This document shows, in pieces, positions 38,592 to 48,121 of a DNA stretch of 64,000 bases. Within the stretch, counting starts at the first letter, position 1; every line of letters begins with the position of its first letter. Below the pieces are notes generated by a model. That model was not told the DNA's origin. It worked only from the letters and a program-made list of their open reading frames with translations, and did no database searches. Source of the DNA: Phytopseudomonas flavescens (GTDB taxonomy: Bacteria > Pseudomonadota > Gammaproteobacteria > Pseudomonadales > Pseudomonadaceae); the NCBI RefSeq assembly GCF_900100535.1, contig NZ_FNDG01000001.1:62001-126000 (forward strand), written 5' to 3'. A program made the position numbers and the translations under genes.

Positions 38592-41120
38592 TCAGAAATC
38601 GTAGGAAACCGTGCCCATCACGTTGCGCCCCTCACCGTAGTAGCACTGCAGCAGCGAGTTGCACGCCGCCACGTACTTCTCGTCGGTCAGGTTGTTGACG
38701 TTCAGGCGCAGCCCGACCCCGTCCAGGCCGACCCGCGCCATGTCGTAGGACACCGAGGCGTCGAACACGGTGTAGGACGGCAGGCTCAGGGTGTTTTCCG
38801 CATCGGCCCAGCTCTTGCCGAAGTAATGGGCCCCGCCGCCGACTTGCAAGCCGCCCAGCGGGCCGTCCTGAAAGCTGTAGTCCGCCCATAGGGTCGCCAT
38901 GTTGCGGGCCACCACGTTGGGGCGGTTGCCACGGTTATTGACACCGGACGAGTTGATCACGTCCTTGCTGTATTCCACGTCCATATAGGTGTAGCTGGCC
39001 AGGACATTGGTGTTCTCTTCAGGCTTGAAGCGCGCCTCCAGCTCGACGCCTCGGGAGCTCACCTCGCCGACGGAGCGGAAGAAGTACTCGTTGGAGTCCT
39101 TGCTCGCCAGGTTGGACTGGGTGAGATCGAAGTAGGACAAGGTGAACAGGTTGTCCGTGCCAGGCGGCTGGTACTTGATGCCCAGCTCGGTCTGCTTGCC
39201 CTTGGTCGGGTCGAGCAGGCTGATGTCGTAACCGCCGCTGGCATTGAGGTTGTAGGCGCTGGTGGTATTGGGGTTGAACGACTCCGAGTAGCTGACGTAA
39301 GGCGACAGGCCATTATCGAAGGCATAGAGCACGCCGACGCGGCCGGTGAACTGCTCCTGCTTGGCGTCATCGGCCTGGTCGCCGTAGGTCGGGTCCTGGG
39401 TATGATCGAACGACACCTCGACCCAGTCCTGGCGTACGCCCAGGGAGAAGCGCCAGTTGTCCAGGCTGATCAGATCCTGAAGGTAGAGGCCGGTCTGTTC
39501 CAGGCGCCGCAGTTCGTCGTACTGGTGGTAATAGTCGTAGCTCGCCGCCGGACGCTGGCCAGTGTAGGGATTGCTCAGGCTGCTTTCGGTGCCCAGGCCA
39601 CCACTGTAGGCAACCTTGGCCTTGCGTCGCTGGTAATCCAGGCCGGTGACCAGGGTGTGGCCGAGCGCTCCGGTGGCGAACTCGAACTGCAACTGGTTAT
39701 CCACGCTCCAGGCGTGCAGCACCTCGTCGCCACCGGAAAACGGACGGTGCAGGTCGCCCTCGCTGCCATAGGGCACGTATTGATCCAGGGTGTAGCCGTA
39801 CTGATAGACCTGCCCCGACTTCACCGTCGAATCGAGGTACTGGAAATTCTGCCTGGCCGAGACTACATCGTTGAAGCGATGCTCGAACTGGTAGCCGAAC
39901 AGTTGCTGGTCACGCTCGAACTTCTCCAGGTCGTCGTCGCCCTCGAAGAAACTGCGGGAGATACGCTGGCCGTTGTACGAGGTCACCGAACCGGCGGCTG
40001 GCAGCCCGCCGTGGTAGCCGCTCTTGGGATCGTGCTGGAGCATGGCCAACAACGTCAGCCGGGTGTCTTCACTGAAATCGATACTCAGAGACGGCATCAG
40101 CGCGTAGCGCTGCTCCTCCACCCCATCGACCTGGGTTCCGGCATCCTTGACCACACCCGCCAGGCGATAAGCGAGGTTCTTCTCGTCGCCCAGCGGCCCG
40201 GTGAAATCGAAGGCGGTCTGTTTGTAGTCATGCGAGCCGTAGGACAGCTGGATGTGCCGGCGGGTCTCGTATTCCGGCTTCTTGCTGGTCAGGGCCACCA
40301 GGCCACCCGGCTGGCTGCGCCCGTAGAGCACCGAGGATGGGCCCTTGAGCACGTCCACCCGCTCGACGAAGAAGGGATCGACCTGCAGGCTGCTGTAGGT
40401 GCCGCTGTCACCCAGCAGTTTCTGACCGTCGAGGAACAAGTTGTCCACCGAGCCGTCATTGATGCCGCGCATCGCCACATAGTCGTAGCGGGTGGTCGCC
40501 CCGTACGGGGTGCTCATCAGACCCGGCGTGTAGCGCAGTGCCTGGGCAATGCTGCGCGATCCCTGATCATCCATCTGCTGGCGCGTGACCACTGAAACGG
40601 TTTGCGAGGTTTCCAGCAACGGCATGCTGGTCTTGGTCGCCACACTGCTGTGGGTGGCGTTATAACCGTCCATGCTGCCCAGCGCATTGCCCAGGGCGAA
40701 GGCCTTGATGTCGGTTCCTTCCAGTTCCAGCGAGCGGCCGCCGGCCTGGTCGGCACGCAGGGAATAGCCACCCTTGCCATCCGCAGCGGCCTGCAGCCCA
40801 CTGCCACGCAGCAGGCGGACGAAGCCCTCGTCGACCCCGACCTGCCCCACCAGGCCCGGACTGGTCTTGTTTTCGGTCAGGCGCGCATCGACCGACAGCA
40901 GCACACCGGCTTCCGCAGCGAACCGGCTGAGCGCCGACGACAGCGGACCAGCCGGAATCTGATAGCTACGTGCGCTCTGCTGGTAAGCCGTGCCGCTCGG
41001 GGCGACCGACTGGGCGGATGCCAGCACCGGGGCCAACGCAGTCAGTGCCAGCGCGGCCAGGCGGATCGAGCGACGCAGGCAGAGCGGCGGCGCGTTGAAA
41101 AGGGATCGACTCGGGTGCAT
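38592..41120 (-). CDS. TonB-dependent siderophore receptor with secretin/TonB (STN) signalling domain
   Basis: This 842-residue outer-membrane protein has a signal peptide of about 36 residues ending ASAQS. An STN domain (residues about 50-105, YQIPAGPLSSALSRFAAEAG) is followed by a TonB-box region, a plug (GLMSTPYGATTRYDYVAMRG, RVDVLKGPSSVLYGRSQPGG) and a 22-strand barrel ending in Phe842. The STN domain signals ligand binding to the FecR-like anti-sigma factor encoded 128 bp upstream. The plug resembles ferrichrome/ferrioxamine-type receptors, but the ligand is not determined. Confidence 0.93.
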   Translation of the reverse strand: MHPSRSLFNAPPLCLRRSIRLAALALTALAPVLASAQSVAPSGTAYQQSARSYQIPAGPLSSALSRFAAEAGVLLSVDARLTENKTSPGLVGQVGVDEGFVRLLRGSGLQAAADGKGGYSLRADQAGGRSLELEGTDIKAFALGNALGSMDGYNATHSSVATKTSMPLLETSQTVSVVTRQQMDDQGSRSIAQALRYTPGLMSTPYGATTRYDYVAMRGINDGSVDNLFLDGQKLLGDSGTYSSLQVDPFFVERVDVLKGPSSVLYGRSQPGGLVALTSKKPEYETRRHIQLSYGSHDYKQTAFDFTGPLGDEKNLAYRLAGVVKDAGTQVDGVEEQRYALMPSLSIDFSEDTRLTLLAMLQHDPKSGYHGGLPAAGSVTSYNGQRISRSFFEGDDDLEKFERDQQLFGYQFEHRFNDVVSARQNFQYLDSTVKSGQVYQYGYTLDQYVPYGSEGDLHRPFSGGDEVLHAWSVDNQLQFEFATGALGHTLVTGLDYQRRKAKVAYSGGLGTESSLSNPYTGQRPAASYDYYHQYDELRRLEQTGLYLQDLISLDNWRFSLGVRQDWVEVSFDHTQDPTYGDQADDAKQEQFTGRVGVLYAFDNGLSPYVSYSESFNPNTTSAYNLNASGGYDISLLDPTKGKQTELGIKYQPPGTDNLFTLSYFDLTQSNLASKDSNEYFFRSVGEVSSRGVELEARFKPEENTNVLASYTYMDVEYSKDVINSSGVNNRGNRPNVVARNMATLWADYSFQDGPLGGLQVGGGAHYFGKSWADAENTLSLPSYTVFDASVSYDMARVGLDGVGLRLNVNNLTDEKYVAACNSLLQCYYGEGRNVMGTVSYDF

Positions 41121-41248
41121 GGATAGTCCTCATTGCAGGGGGCCGTGCAAGACACACGGGCCGGATGCACTGAAGCCAAGCGAGATCGGAAAAAGGGAAC
41201 CGCTGCGGTGAAAAATAATGGCGCGCGTGTGCACGCCAGGCTCCCGGC

Positions 41249-42196
41249 CTATCCTTCGAGAGGCTCCAGGGTCACCCACCATGGCAACCGCCGATTGACC
41301 CGGATCGGCAGGCTGCTCTGCAAGGCATCGAGGATGCGCGGCAAGTCGCCGAGGGGATAGGCACCGACCAGGCGGAGGTCGGCCACGCGCGGGTCGCACC
41401 CCAGGTAACCAGGCACGTGGTCGGCCAGTTCCTCGACGAAATCCCCCAGGCGTCGATCATCGGCCAGCAGAATCCCTCGGCTCCAGGCCTGCCTGGCCGG
41501 ATCCACGGGTTCTTGCGCTGAGCTGCTGTCCTGTTCGAAGCGCACCTGGAACCCGGCCTTGACCACTTGTGGCTGCGCGCGCCCGAACGGGTCGATACGC
41601 ACCGCTCCCTCGAACACGCTGAGCTGCGTATGGCCCTCGCCCTCGCGCACGCTGAAGCGGGTCCCCAGCGCCCTCAGGCGACCATGCACGCTATCGACCA
41701 CCAGTGGCCGCGGATCACGAGCCGTTTCGATCAGCACCTCGCCCCGGTACAGCTGCAGACGACGCAACGCCGCGCCAAAGTCGACATCCAGTGCGGTACG
41801 ACTGCTCAACCACAGATGGCTGCCATCAGCCAGTTGCCTGGCTCGGATCTCTCCGGTTGCGGTCCGCTCGCTGGCGACCCAGGCGCGCCACGGCAGGCGA
41901 CCAGCGAGATCGACTGTCAGGGCACCGGCGCTGCCCAGCAGCAACAGCCCGAGCACCTGGCGCCGGTTTCTGCCGGAACTGCGCAATGCCTGCCCCGCGG
42001 CCTGACGACGCTCGTCGCCGGGCAGCCGGTTGAACTGCCCGCTGATGGCCTCGACCCGTTGCCAGGCCACGGCGTGCCGGGGGCTCGCCGCCAGCCATTG
42101 ACTCCACGCCTGCCGCTGGGCTTCGCTCACGGGTGGATCGGTCAGTACCGCGAACCACTCGGCGGCCTCCTGCAGGGTACGATGATCGGTATTCAT
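41249..42196 (-). CDS. fecR: FecR-family anti-sigma regulator
   Basis: This 315-residue protein has the cytoplasmic DUF4880 segment (EAAEWFAVLTDPPVSEAQRQAW...SPRHAVAWQRVE is split here into its parts), one membrane span (QVLGLLLLGSAGALTVDLAG) and a periplasmic FecR domain (GEIRARQLADGSHLWLSSRT, RLRALGTRFSVREGEG). It relays the receptor signal to the FecI-type sigma factor, encoded 3 bp upstream. It lies between the sigma and receptor genes on the same strand. Confidence 0.92.
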   Translation of the reverse strand: MNTDHRTLQEAAEWFAVLTDPPVSEAQRQAWSQWLAASPRHAVAWQRVEAISGQFNRLPGDERRQAAGQALRSSGRNRRQVLGLLLLGSAGALTVDLAGRLPWRAWVASERTATGEIRARQLADGSHLWLSSRTALDVDFGAALRRLQLYRGEVLIETARDPRPLVVDSVHGRLRALGTRFSVREGEGHTQLSVFEGAVRIDPFGRAQPQVVKAGFQVRFEQDSSSAQEPVDPARQAWSRGILLADDRRLGDFVEELADHVPGYLGCDPRVADLRLVGAYPLGDLPRILDALQSSLPIRVNRRLPWWVTLEPLEG

Positions 42197-42199
42197 CGC

Positions 42200-42718
42200 T
42201 CAGTGCTCGACCAGCATCAGGCAATGCAGCATCGCCTGGGCCATGTACTTCTTCACCATGCGCTCGGACACCTGCAGGCGCAGGGCGATGGCCGCGTAGG
42301 TCAGGCCGTCCAGTTGCGAGAGCAGGAACGCCTCGCGCACCTTGACCGGCAGGCGCAGCAGCATGGCGTCGATGGCCAGCAGGGTTTCGATGATCAGTTC
42401 GGCCGCTTCCGGCGAGGGAGCATGCTGCTCCGGCTGCAACGCCAGGGCGTCGAGGTAGGCACGTTCGATGGCCTGGCGCCGCCAGTGATTGACCAGCAGC
42501 GAATGGGCGATAGTCGACAGGTAGGCCCGCGGCTCGCGCAACGCCGGCAGCTCGCGCTCCTTGCTGAGCACGCGCAGGAAGGTGTCCTGGGCCAGATCCG
42601 CGGCATTCTCGGCACAGCCCAGCCGCCTGCGCAGCCAGCCATTCAACCAGCTGCTGTGCTCGCGATACAACTGTTGCAGGGACTGCTGGGAGGAAACAAG
42701 CGACATCGAGCACACCAT
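42200..42718 (-). CDS. fecI: FecI-type ECF sigma factor
   Basis: This protein of about 172 residues has sigma region 2 (LYREHSSWLNGWLRRRLGC, DLAQDTFLRVLS) and region 4 (LPVKVREAFLLSQLDGLTYA, VSERMVKKYM). It should direct transcription of the adjacent TonB receptor gene. The ATG at 42718 has AGG 8 bases upstream; an ATG at 42706 is possible but lacks a ribosome site. A candidate Fur box is just upstream, so iron repression is likely. Confidence 0.9.
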   Translation of the reverse strand: MVCSMSLVSSQQSLQQLYREHSSWLNGWLRRRLGCAENAADLAQDTFLRVLSKERELPALREPRAYLSTIAHSLLVNHWRRQAIERAYLDALALQPEQHAPSPEAAELIIETLLAIDAMLLRLPVKVREAFLLSQLDGLTYAAIALRLQVSERMVKKYMAQAMLHCLMLVEH

Positions 42719-42739
42719 GACCGCACCTGGATGAGGCAT

Positions 42740-42757
42740 GAATGGTAATGCTTCTCA
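42740..42757 (-). promoter_or_regulatory. candidate Fur box upstream of fecI
   Basis: Read on the minus strand, TGAGAAGCATTACCATTC matches the Fur pattern GAGAATNATTATCATT at 14 of 16 positions. It lies 22-39 bp before the fecI start, where a promoter would be. Iron repression of fecIR genes is well known; this individual site is inferred. Confidence 0.55.
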
Positions 42758-42819
42758 GAAGCGAATTACAGGAATTCGTAGCTTGCTGACTGCTGCTTCG
42801 AGCGAGATCGCCAATCGGC

Positions 42820-43419
42820 TCAGAGATTGATGGGGCGCCGTCCGGCCAGCGCATGGGCCAGGGTGCCGCCGTCCACCAGTTCCAACTCGCCGCCCAGGGG
42901 CATGCCATGGGCGATGCGCGACGCCACCAGCCCCTTGCCGGCCAGCAACTGGGCGATATAGTGGGCAGTCGCTTCGCCCTCCACGGTCGGGTTGGTGGCC
43001 AGGATCACCTCGCTGAACTGGCCAGCATCGATGCGCAGCAGCAACTCGGGAATGCCGATGGCCTCCGGGCCCAGGCCATCGAGTGGCGACAGGTGGCCCT
43101 TGAGTACGAAATAACGGCCGCGAAAACCGGTGTGCTCCACGGCATAGACATCCATCGGCCCCTCCACCACGCAGAGCAGGCTGTCGTCCCGGCGCGGGTC
43201 GAGGCAGATCTGGCAGACCTCGTCTTCACTGAGGCTGCGGCACGATTTGCAGTAACCGACGCCCTCCATGGCCTGGTTCAGCGCCTGGGCGAGCCGCACG
43301 GCGCCGTTGCGGTCGCGCTCGAGCAACTGCAGGGCCATGCGCTGGGCAGTCTTCTGGCCGACACCGGGCAGGATGCGCAGGGAATCGATCAGTTGGCGGA
43401 TCAGGGGGCTGAAGCTCAT
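42820..43419 (-). CDS. recR: recombination mediator RecR
   Basis: This 199-residue protein works with RecFO to load RecA at gaps. It has an N-terminal helix-hairpin-helix ([20 protein letters not shown]), a four-Cys zinc finger ([17 protein letters not shown]) and a Toprim domain ([34 protein letters not shown]). It is third in the conserved order dnaX-ybaB-recR, here separated from ybaB by 184 bp that contain a palindromic repeat. Confidence 0.96.
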   Translation of the reverse strand: MSFSPLIRQLIDSLRILPGVGQKTAQRMALQLLERDRNGAVRLAQALNQAMEGVGYCKSCRSLSEDEVCQICLDPRRDDSLLCVVEGPMDVYAVEHTGFRGRYFVLKGHLSPLDGLGPEAIGIPELLLRIDAGQFSEVILATNPTVEGEATAHYIAQLLAGKGLVASRIAHGMPLGGELELVDGGTLAHALAGRRPINL

Positions 43420-43496
43420 GGTGCGCGGCTCGACGATGAAAGCGGAGAGATAAGGGAAAGCGTCTTTACGGAGGCTTCGAGGCTATAGAAGTCTTC

Positions 43497-43573
43497 CGTA
43501 GGGTGGACGACGCTTCATCCGTCCACCGCACTACCATCGCAATGGTGGACCCAAAGAGCGTTGCCACCCTACG
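43497..43573. repeat. dispersed 75-bp palindromic repeat, copy b (between ybaB and recR)
   Basis: CGTAGGGTGGACGACGC at the left pairs with GCCACCCTACG at the right; internal arms are GTCCACC and GGTGGAC. It is in the same orientation as the copy at 50874 and opposite to those at 57946 and 58716. It has entered the ybaB-recR gap without touching either coding frame. Confidence 0.85.
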
Positions 43574-43603
43574 GGGAATGTCAGCTATCGCCCTGGAGCC
43601 GCC

Positions 43604-43930
43604 TCAGAACGGCATCTTGAAGCCTGGCGGCAACTGCATGCCGGAAGTCATGCCGGACATCTTGTCCTGGCTGTTGGCCTCGATCTTGCGCACCGCGTCG
43701 TTGACGGCGGCGGCGATCAGGTCTTCGAGGATTTCCTTGTCTTCCTGCATCAGGCTGTCGTCGAGGCTGACGCGCTTGACATCATGACGACCGGTCATCA
43801 CCACGCTGACCAGGCCGGCGCCGGACTGACCGGTCACCTCGGCGTTGGCCAACTCTTCCTGCATCTTCTGCATTTTTTCCTGCATCTGCTGTGCCTGCTT
43901 CATCAGGCCGGCCATGCCACCTTTCATCAT
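43604..43930 (-). CDS. ybaB: YbaB/EbfC-family nucleoid-associated protein
   Basis: This 108-residue protein has the usual long N-terminal helix ([20 protein letters not shown]) and the core [22 protein letters not shown]. The family forms DNA-binding dimers associated with the nucleoid. It lies 17 bp after dnaX, in the conserved dnaX-ybaB-recR order. Confidence 0.95.
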   Translation of the reverse strand: MMKGGMAGLMKQAQQMQEKMQKMQEELANAEVTGQSGAGLVSVVMTGRHDVKRVSLDDSLMQEDKEILEDLIAAAVNDAVRKIEANSQDKMSGMTSGMQLPPGFKMPF

Positions 43931-43947
43931 GATGTTGTCCTCGGTAG

Positions 43948-46044
43948 TCAGGGGTTAACGACGGTATCGACGGGTTCGATGCTGCCGGCACGCACGGAGG
44001 CGGCAAACTGCGAAATCATCTGTTGGATCAATGGATCGTTCTGGATCGACGCTTCAGCCTCGCGCTGGCGATTGGCGCGCTTGCGGGCGGCAGCCTGGGC
44101 AGGCGTTTCCTGTTCGGGCTTGATCAGCTCGATGTCCAGTTGCAGCTCACGGCCATGGTAGGCGTTGAGCGAATCGTTCAGGCGGCGCTGCTGGGTCGCG
44201 TTGAACAGTGCGCTATGGGCAGGATCCAGGTGCAGCAGCCATCTGTCACCCTCGACGGCGATCAGGCTGCAGTTGGCGGCGATGCTGCCCGTCATGCCGC
44301 CCAGACCCAGTTTCGGGAACAGCTCGAGCCAGTCCGCCGCCAGACCGGTAGCCGGCAGCGAGGCAGGCTCGGGTTCGGCTTGTGGCTGCTCGTCGGAGAG
44401 CGCATCGGCGAAATCGTAATCCAGATTCTCGGCATCCATCGCCACGTAGTCGTAGTCACCGGGTGGTGGCTCGTCATCGCTGTCCGGTGGATTCAGATCG
44501 TTGCTGTCGATCACCGGCACATCGGCCAGTTCGGGAACGGGCAGCGCCACTTCTGGCTCGGGCTCTACCGCCTTGACCGGCTCTTCGACCTTCGGCTCAG
44601 GCTGCGCCTGCACGGCGACCGGCGGCGGAGGCGTGTCGTCGACCGGTACTGCGGGTTCGGCGACCTTGGCCTCGACCGGCACCTCTTCCCACGGCGGAGT
44701 GACCAAAGGCGCAGGGGCAGCAACGGCCACGGGCGCAACTGCCGGTGGCGTGACGGCAGCGGCAACAGGTGGCGCTGCTGGCGGCGGCACGGCTGCGGCC
44801 GGCGTCGGCACACTGGGGGCGACGCTGGCCTGAGGCGCGGCACTGACAACAGGGGCTGACGCAGCAGGCGCTGCGTCGGCCACCGGCGTTGCCTGGGGAT
44901 CAGCCTTGGCCTGGCTGACCCCCAGTGGCTTTAGCGCCACCTTCGGCGTATCGCCCTCACCCGCCGGCCTGAACGCCAGCATGCGCAGCAGCACCATCTC
45001 GAAGCCACCACGCGGATCCGGCGCCAGCGGCAGGTCGCGTCGGCCGATCAGGCCCATCTGATAATAGAACTGCACGTCTTCGGCCGGCAGCGCCTGAGCA
45101 AGGCCGAGAACACGGTCACGGTCGCCCTGGCCGTTGTCCACGGCATCCGGCAGCGCCTGGGCGATGGCCACGCGGTGCAGCACATTGAGCATTTCCGCCA
45201 GTACGCCACTCCAGTCCGGGCCCTGCTCGGCCAGCTGGCGCACCGCGTCGATGACGCCACGGGCGTCGCCTTCGATCAGTGCATGCAACACACCGTACAC
45301 CTGGCCATGGTCGAGGGTACCGAGCATGGCACGCACGTCGGCGGCGAGCACCTTGCCCTCGCCGAAGGCGATGGCCTGGTCGGTCAGGCTCATGGCGTCG
45401 CGCATGGAACCGTCGGCCGCGCGGCCGAGCAGCCACAGGGCATCGTCTTCGAAAGGAATGTTCTCGGCGCCCAGCACGTGGGTCAGGTGCTCGACCACGC
45501 GCTCTGGCGGCATGTTCTTCAGGGAGAACTGCAGGCAGCGCGACAGCACGGTAACCGGCAGCTTCTGCGGGTCGGTGGTGGCGAGCAGGAATTTGACGTG
45601 GGGCGGCGGCTCCTCGAGCGTCTTGAGCAAGGCATTGAAGGAACTGGTGGAAAGCATGTGCACTTCGTCGATCAGGTAGACCTTGAAGCGTCCGCGGCTC
45701 GGCGAGTACTGCACGTTATCGAGCAGCTCGCGGGTGTCCTCGACCTTGGTGCGGCTGGCGGCGTCCACTTCGATCAGGTCGACGAAACGGCCTTCATCGA
45801 TCTCCCGGCACACCGAACAGGTGCCACAGGGGGTCGAGCTGATGCCGGTTTCGCAGTTCAGGCACTTGGCGATGATCCGCGCGATGGTGGTCTTGCCCAC
45901 ACCCCGGGTGCCGGTGAACAGGTAGGCATGGTGCAGGCGCTGGCTGTCGAGTGCGTTGATCAGCGCTTTCAGCACATGGGTCTGCCCGACCATTTCGCGA
46001 AAAGAACGCGGGCGCCATTTGCGTGCAAGAACCTGATAACTCAT
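43948..46044 (-). CDS. dnaX: DNA polymerase III subunit tau/gamma
   Basis: This 698-residue clamp-loader ATPase has Walker [10 protein letters not shown] (Lys51), the zinc-binding cysteines C64, C73, C76 and C79, the Walker B LIDEVHML, and sensor 1 ([11 protein letters not shown]). Residues about 370-560 form a very Pro/Ala/Glu-rich linker. The last 130 residues are the tau-specific domain V that binds the polymerase alpha subunit. No slippery A-run of the E. coli kind is visible, so a shorter gamma by frameshifting is not supported. Confidence 0.96.
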   Translation of the reverse strand: MSYQVLARKWRPRSFREMVGQTHVLKALINALDSQRLHHAYLFTGTRGVGKTTIARIIAKCLNCETGISSTPCGTCSVCREIDEGRFVDLIEVDAASRTKVEDTRELLDNVQYSPSRGRFKVYLIDEVHMLSTSSFNALLKTLEEPPPHVKFLLATTDPQKLPVTVLSRCLQFSLKNMPPERVVEHLTHVLGAENIPFEDDALWLLGRAADGSMRDAMSLTDQAIAFGEGKVLAADVRAMLGTLDHGQVYGVLHALIEGDARGVIDAVRQLAEQGPDWSGVLAEMLNVLHRVAIAQALPDAVDNGQGDRDRVLGLAQALPAEDVQFYYQMGLIGRRDLPLAPDPRGGFEMVLLRMLAFRPAGEGDTPKVALKPLGVSQAKADPQATPVADAAPAASAPVVSAAPQASVAPSVPTPAAAVPPPAAPPVAAAVTPPAVAPVAVAAPAPLVTPPWEEVPVEAKVAEPAVPVDDTPPPPVAVQAQPEPKVEEPVKAVEPEPEVALPVPELADVPVIDSNDLNPPDSDDEPPPGDYDYVAMDAENLDYDFADALSDEQPQAEPEPASLPATGLAADWLELFPKLGLGGMTGSIAANCSLIAVEGDRWLLHLDPAHSALFNATQQRRLNDSLNAYHGRELQLDIELIKPEQETPAQAAARKRANRQREAEASIQNDPLIQQMISQFAASVRAGSIEPVDTVVNP

Positions 46045-46492
46045 TGAAAACCGTCGCCAGAGGAAAGCAAAAGAGGCCTAATGCTAGCTTAAATCGGCCT
46101 ATCAGTGCGACGCCGATTGGCGGACATGAAAAAGATCGGAAAAAGGGCTGGCTAAATTTTATACAGCCACGTATAGTCCGTCCCGTTCGTACCACGCTGC
46201 AAGTCATCCGGCCTCAAGGCCTTCCCGATGGTTTCCTGGCAATCGGCATCCACAGGATGCACGCACAACCGCCAAGACCCCCTCCGCTGACTGATCTGGC
46301 CGTCCCGCTCACGCGTCGACCTTCGCCAGTCTTCCGACGTACAGACCCGCTCCAGCTTTCACCTCAGCAAATAGGTGGAACTTAAAAGCGCGCAGTCCGC
46401 TCCGACAAACAATCCCATTGGCCCAAGCCAGTGCCCGGAGCCCTCTTTATATGGCGCGATCATGCGCCCGTAGTATCAGGAAACACCCAAAT
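46045..46492. other. 448-bp gene-free stretch upstream of dnaX
   Basis: No supported coding frame lies here. The stretch should hold the dnaX promoter reading left and that of the small gene at 46493. A short inverted repeat GGCTG...CAGCC (46146-46168) spans an AT-rich core GCTAAATTTTATA. I looked for the 4.5S RNA signature on both strands and did not find it. Confidence 0.5.
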
Positions 46493-46714
46493 ATGAATAC
46501 CAACCAACAAATCCAGACCGCTATCCATACCCTGTCCAACGCTTTCGCCCCGCTTGCCTGCCATATTCTGGCAGCGCGCAAGGGCAGCTTCAGTTTTACA
46601 GTGGTGGACCACACCGGTGTCGCACAGCACAGCCAGCGCCTTTACCCCGGCCAATACTGCGACGATTCCCTGAAAGGTGTGATCGAACGTGCCCGCCAGG
46701 CGCTGCGTCGCTGA
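46493..46714 (+). CDS. small hypothetical protein
   Basis: This 73-residue protein begins MNTNQQIQTAIHTLSNAFAP and contains a strand-rich middle (SFSFTVVDHTGVAQHSQRLYPGQ). AGGAAA lies about 10 bases before the ATG. It looks like a small soluble regulatory-size protein with no recognised family. It is followed 117 bp later by another small gene in the same direction. Confidence 0.6.
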   Translation: MNTNQQIQTAIHTLSNAFAPLACHILAARKGSFSFTVVDHTGVAQHSQRLYPGQYCDDSLKGVIERARQALRR

Positions 46715-46831
46715 TCCCGACAGGCGAATTTGCAAACAACGTCACTATTAAGGGAGCGAAATAGTAGCCATCGTCGAACTAAATGAATCCTGGTCACTCA
46801 TAGGTGTTCATACTTCAACTGGAGTTCGTCA

Positions 46832-47119
46832 ATGGAAAATAGTAATCGACAGCTCGTCGACCAGCTATTCGCCCCCCTACGCGCCACCTTCAGTCGGCCT
46901 CGCCCGGACGGCAGCATCGTTCTTTCCCTGATCGATGAAGCCGATACCACCGCCTACAGCCGGGTGCTGCAGAAGCTGCAGCTGAACGACTCGAACGCTT
47001 TCGCCCGAAGCCTCGAAGACATCCGCCTCGAGCTCGCCGTCAGAGCCGGCAACATCCCGGCCGAAATGCGCAAGATGCTCAAGGAACAGGACAGCGTGAT
47101 CAACTATCACCACGCCTGA
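46832..47119 (+). CDS. small conserved hypothetical protein
   Basis: This 95-residue protein has GGAG shortly before the ATG. It is acidic and helical, with DGSIVLSLIDEADTTAYSRV and a C-terminal AEMRKMLKEQDSVINYHHA. No family is recognised. A strong terminator follows the stop. Confidence 0.65.
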   Translation: MENSNRQLVDQLFAPLRATFSRPRPDGSIVLSLIDEADTTAYSRVLQKLQLNDSNAFARSLEDIRLELAVRAGNIPAEMRKMLKEQDSVINYHHA

Positions 47120-47131
47120 CAGGTGTCCGAA

Positions 47132-47172
47132 ACGAAGCCCCGCAGCCTGACCGGCACGGGGCTTCGTCGTTT
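47132..47172. terminator. bidirectional terminator
   Basis: An 11-bp perfect stem ACGAAGCCCCG/CGGGGCTTCGT with a 14-base loop is followed by CGTTT. It separates the small gene ending at 47119 from the convergent DUF1287 gene. Confidence 0.85.
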
Positions 47173-47178
47173 CTGGGA

Positions 47179-47754
47179 TTAGCCAGCCGGAAAGCGGTAG
47201 TGACCCGTGATGGTAAAGCGAAACAGGATGGCCTCCTCCCGGGTGCCAGCGCCAATGTTGTGCAGGATCAACGGCTCTCCCGCGGCCGAGAGGCGATCGG
47301 AAACGATGCCGATATGGGTGAGGCCGCGCCCCAGATCCCAGGTGACGATATCGCCCGACCGATAGTCCCGGGCGTCCCGACTGACCTGCAACGCCATGCC
47401 CTGGCGCCGGAACCAGGTCATCAGATTGGGCACCCGGCGATGGTCGATATTGCGATCGGGGCGGCTTAGCCCCCAATGCTTCGGATATGCGGAAAAATTC
47501 GCCGCCATGTCCACATGCACCGCTTTCTGCAGATCCAGGCCCTGCAAACGCAGTGCGCGGATCACCACATCGGTGCAGACACCGGTCTCCATCGGCACAT
47601 CACCGCCGGGGTAGTCGATGTGCCGGTAAACGGGATCGTAGGCAAGGGTCACACCGACCTGCTGACGAGCCCCATCCGCCAACTTCGCCGGCTCCACGGC
47701 AAATACGTGCAGGCTCAGCAGGCAGCTCAGCAGCAATAAGGATGATCTCGGCAC
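47179..47754 (-). CDS. DUF1287-family exported protein
   Basis: This 191-residue protein has a signal peptide (PRSSLLLLSCLLSLHVFA). The DUF1287 core includes YDPVYRHIDYPGGDVP, GVCTDVVIRALR and GLTHIGIVSD; the Cys-His pair suggests an NlpC/P60-like amidase fold, though that is inference. The start is GTG at 47754 with GAGGGGAG 7 bases upstream. Confidence 0.85.
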   Translation of the reverse strand: MPRSSLLLLSCLLSLHVFAVEPAKLADGARQQVGVTLAYDPVYRHIDYPGGDVPMETGVCTDVVIRALRLQGLDLQKAVHVDMAANFSAYPKHWGLSRPDRNIDHRRVPNLMTWFRRQGMALQVSRDARDYRSGDIVTWDLGRGLTHIGIVSDRLSAAGEPLILHNIGAGTREEAILFRFTITGHYRFPAG

Positions 47755-47931
47755 GCCATGCTCCCCTCTCAAGCTGAAACCGTTCGCCGGACTCTCTTCT
47801 TTATCCGGTAATTTTTTGCGACAGTATGGGTGGGCAAGGTTGAAGCCATATCGGGATGCCCACATCACCAGATAACGTCGCCAAGCGTAGATGCCCGGTA
47901 GACAGTGCGAACACCTGATGAGGAAACCACG

Positions 47932-48108
47932 ATGAGCAGCCCTGACGAGCAACACGCCAATCGAGCCAGTGCAGAGCCGGAGAATACCCATGGTGCGGTG
48001 ATCGACCTTCGCGGCCGGGAAATCCCGATCACCGAAAGCATGATCCAGCAAGCCTGCAGCGAGCTGGACAAGCAGTGGGTCAAGCCTGGGGACGAAAATC
48101 CTTCCTGA
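47932..48108 (+). CDS. small conserved hypothetical protein (58 aa)
   Basis: GAGGAA lies about 8 bases before the ATG. The protein begins with a hydrophilic tail and ends with a short helix (TESMIQQACSELDKQWVKP). It is convergent with pdxB with 13 bp between stops. I do not recognise a function. Confidence 0.65.
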   Translation: MSSPDEQHANRASAEPENTHGAVIDLRGREIPITESMIQQACSELDKQWVKPGDENPS

Positions 48109-48121
48109 CCACCTCCGCCTG

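Noticed and set aside
43948..46044. Programmed frameshift for a short gamma form of DnaX
   Set aside because: No A-rich slippery heptamer followed by a hairpin was found near the end of the ATPase part.
46045..46385. Possible 4.5S RNA gene or small protein upstream of dnaX
   Set aside because: The conserved SRP RNA loop sequence is absent on both strands, and the open frame there is Pro/Arg-rich with no ribosome site.
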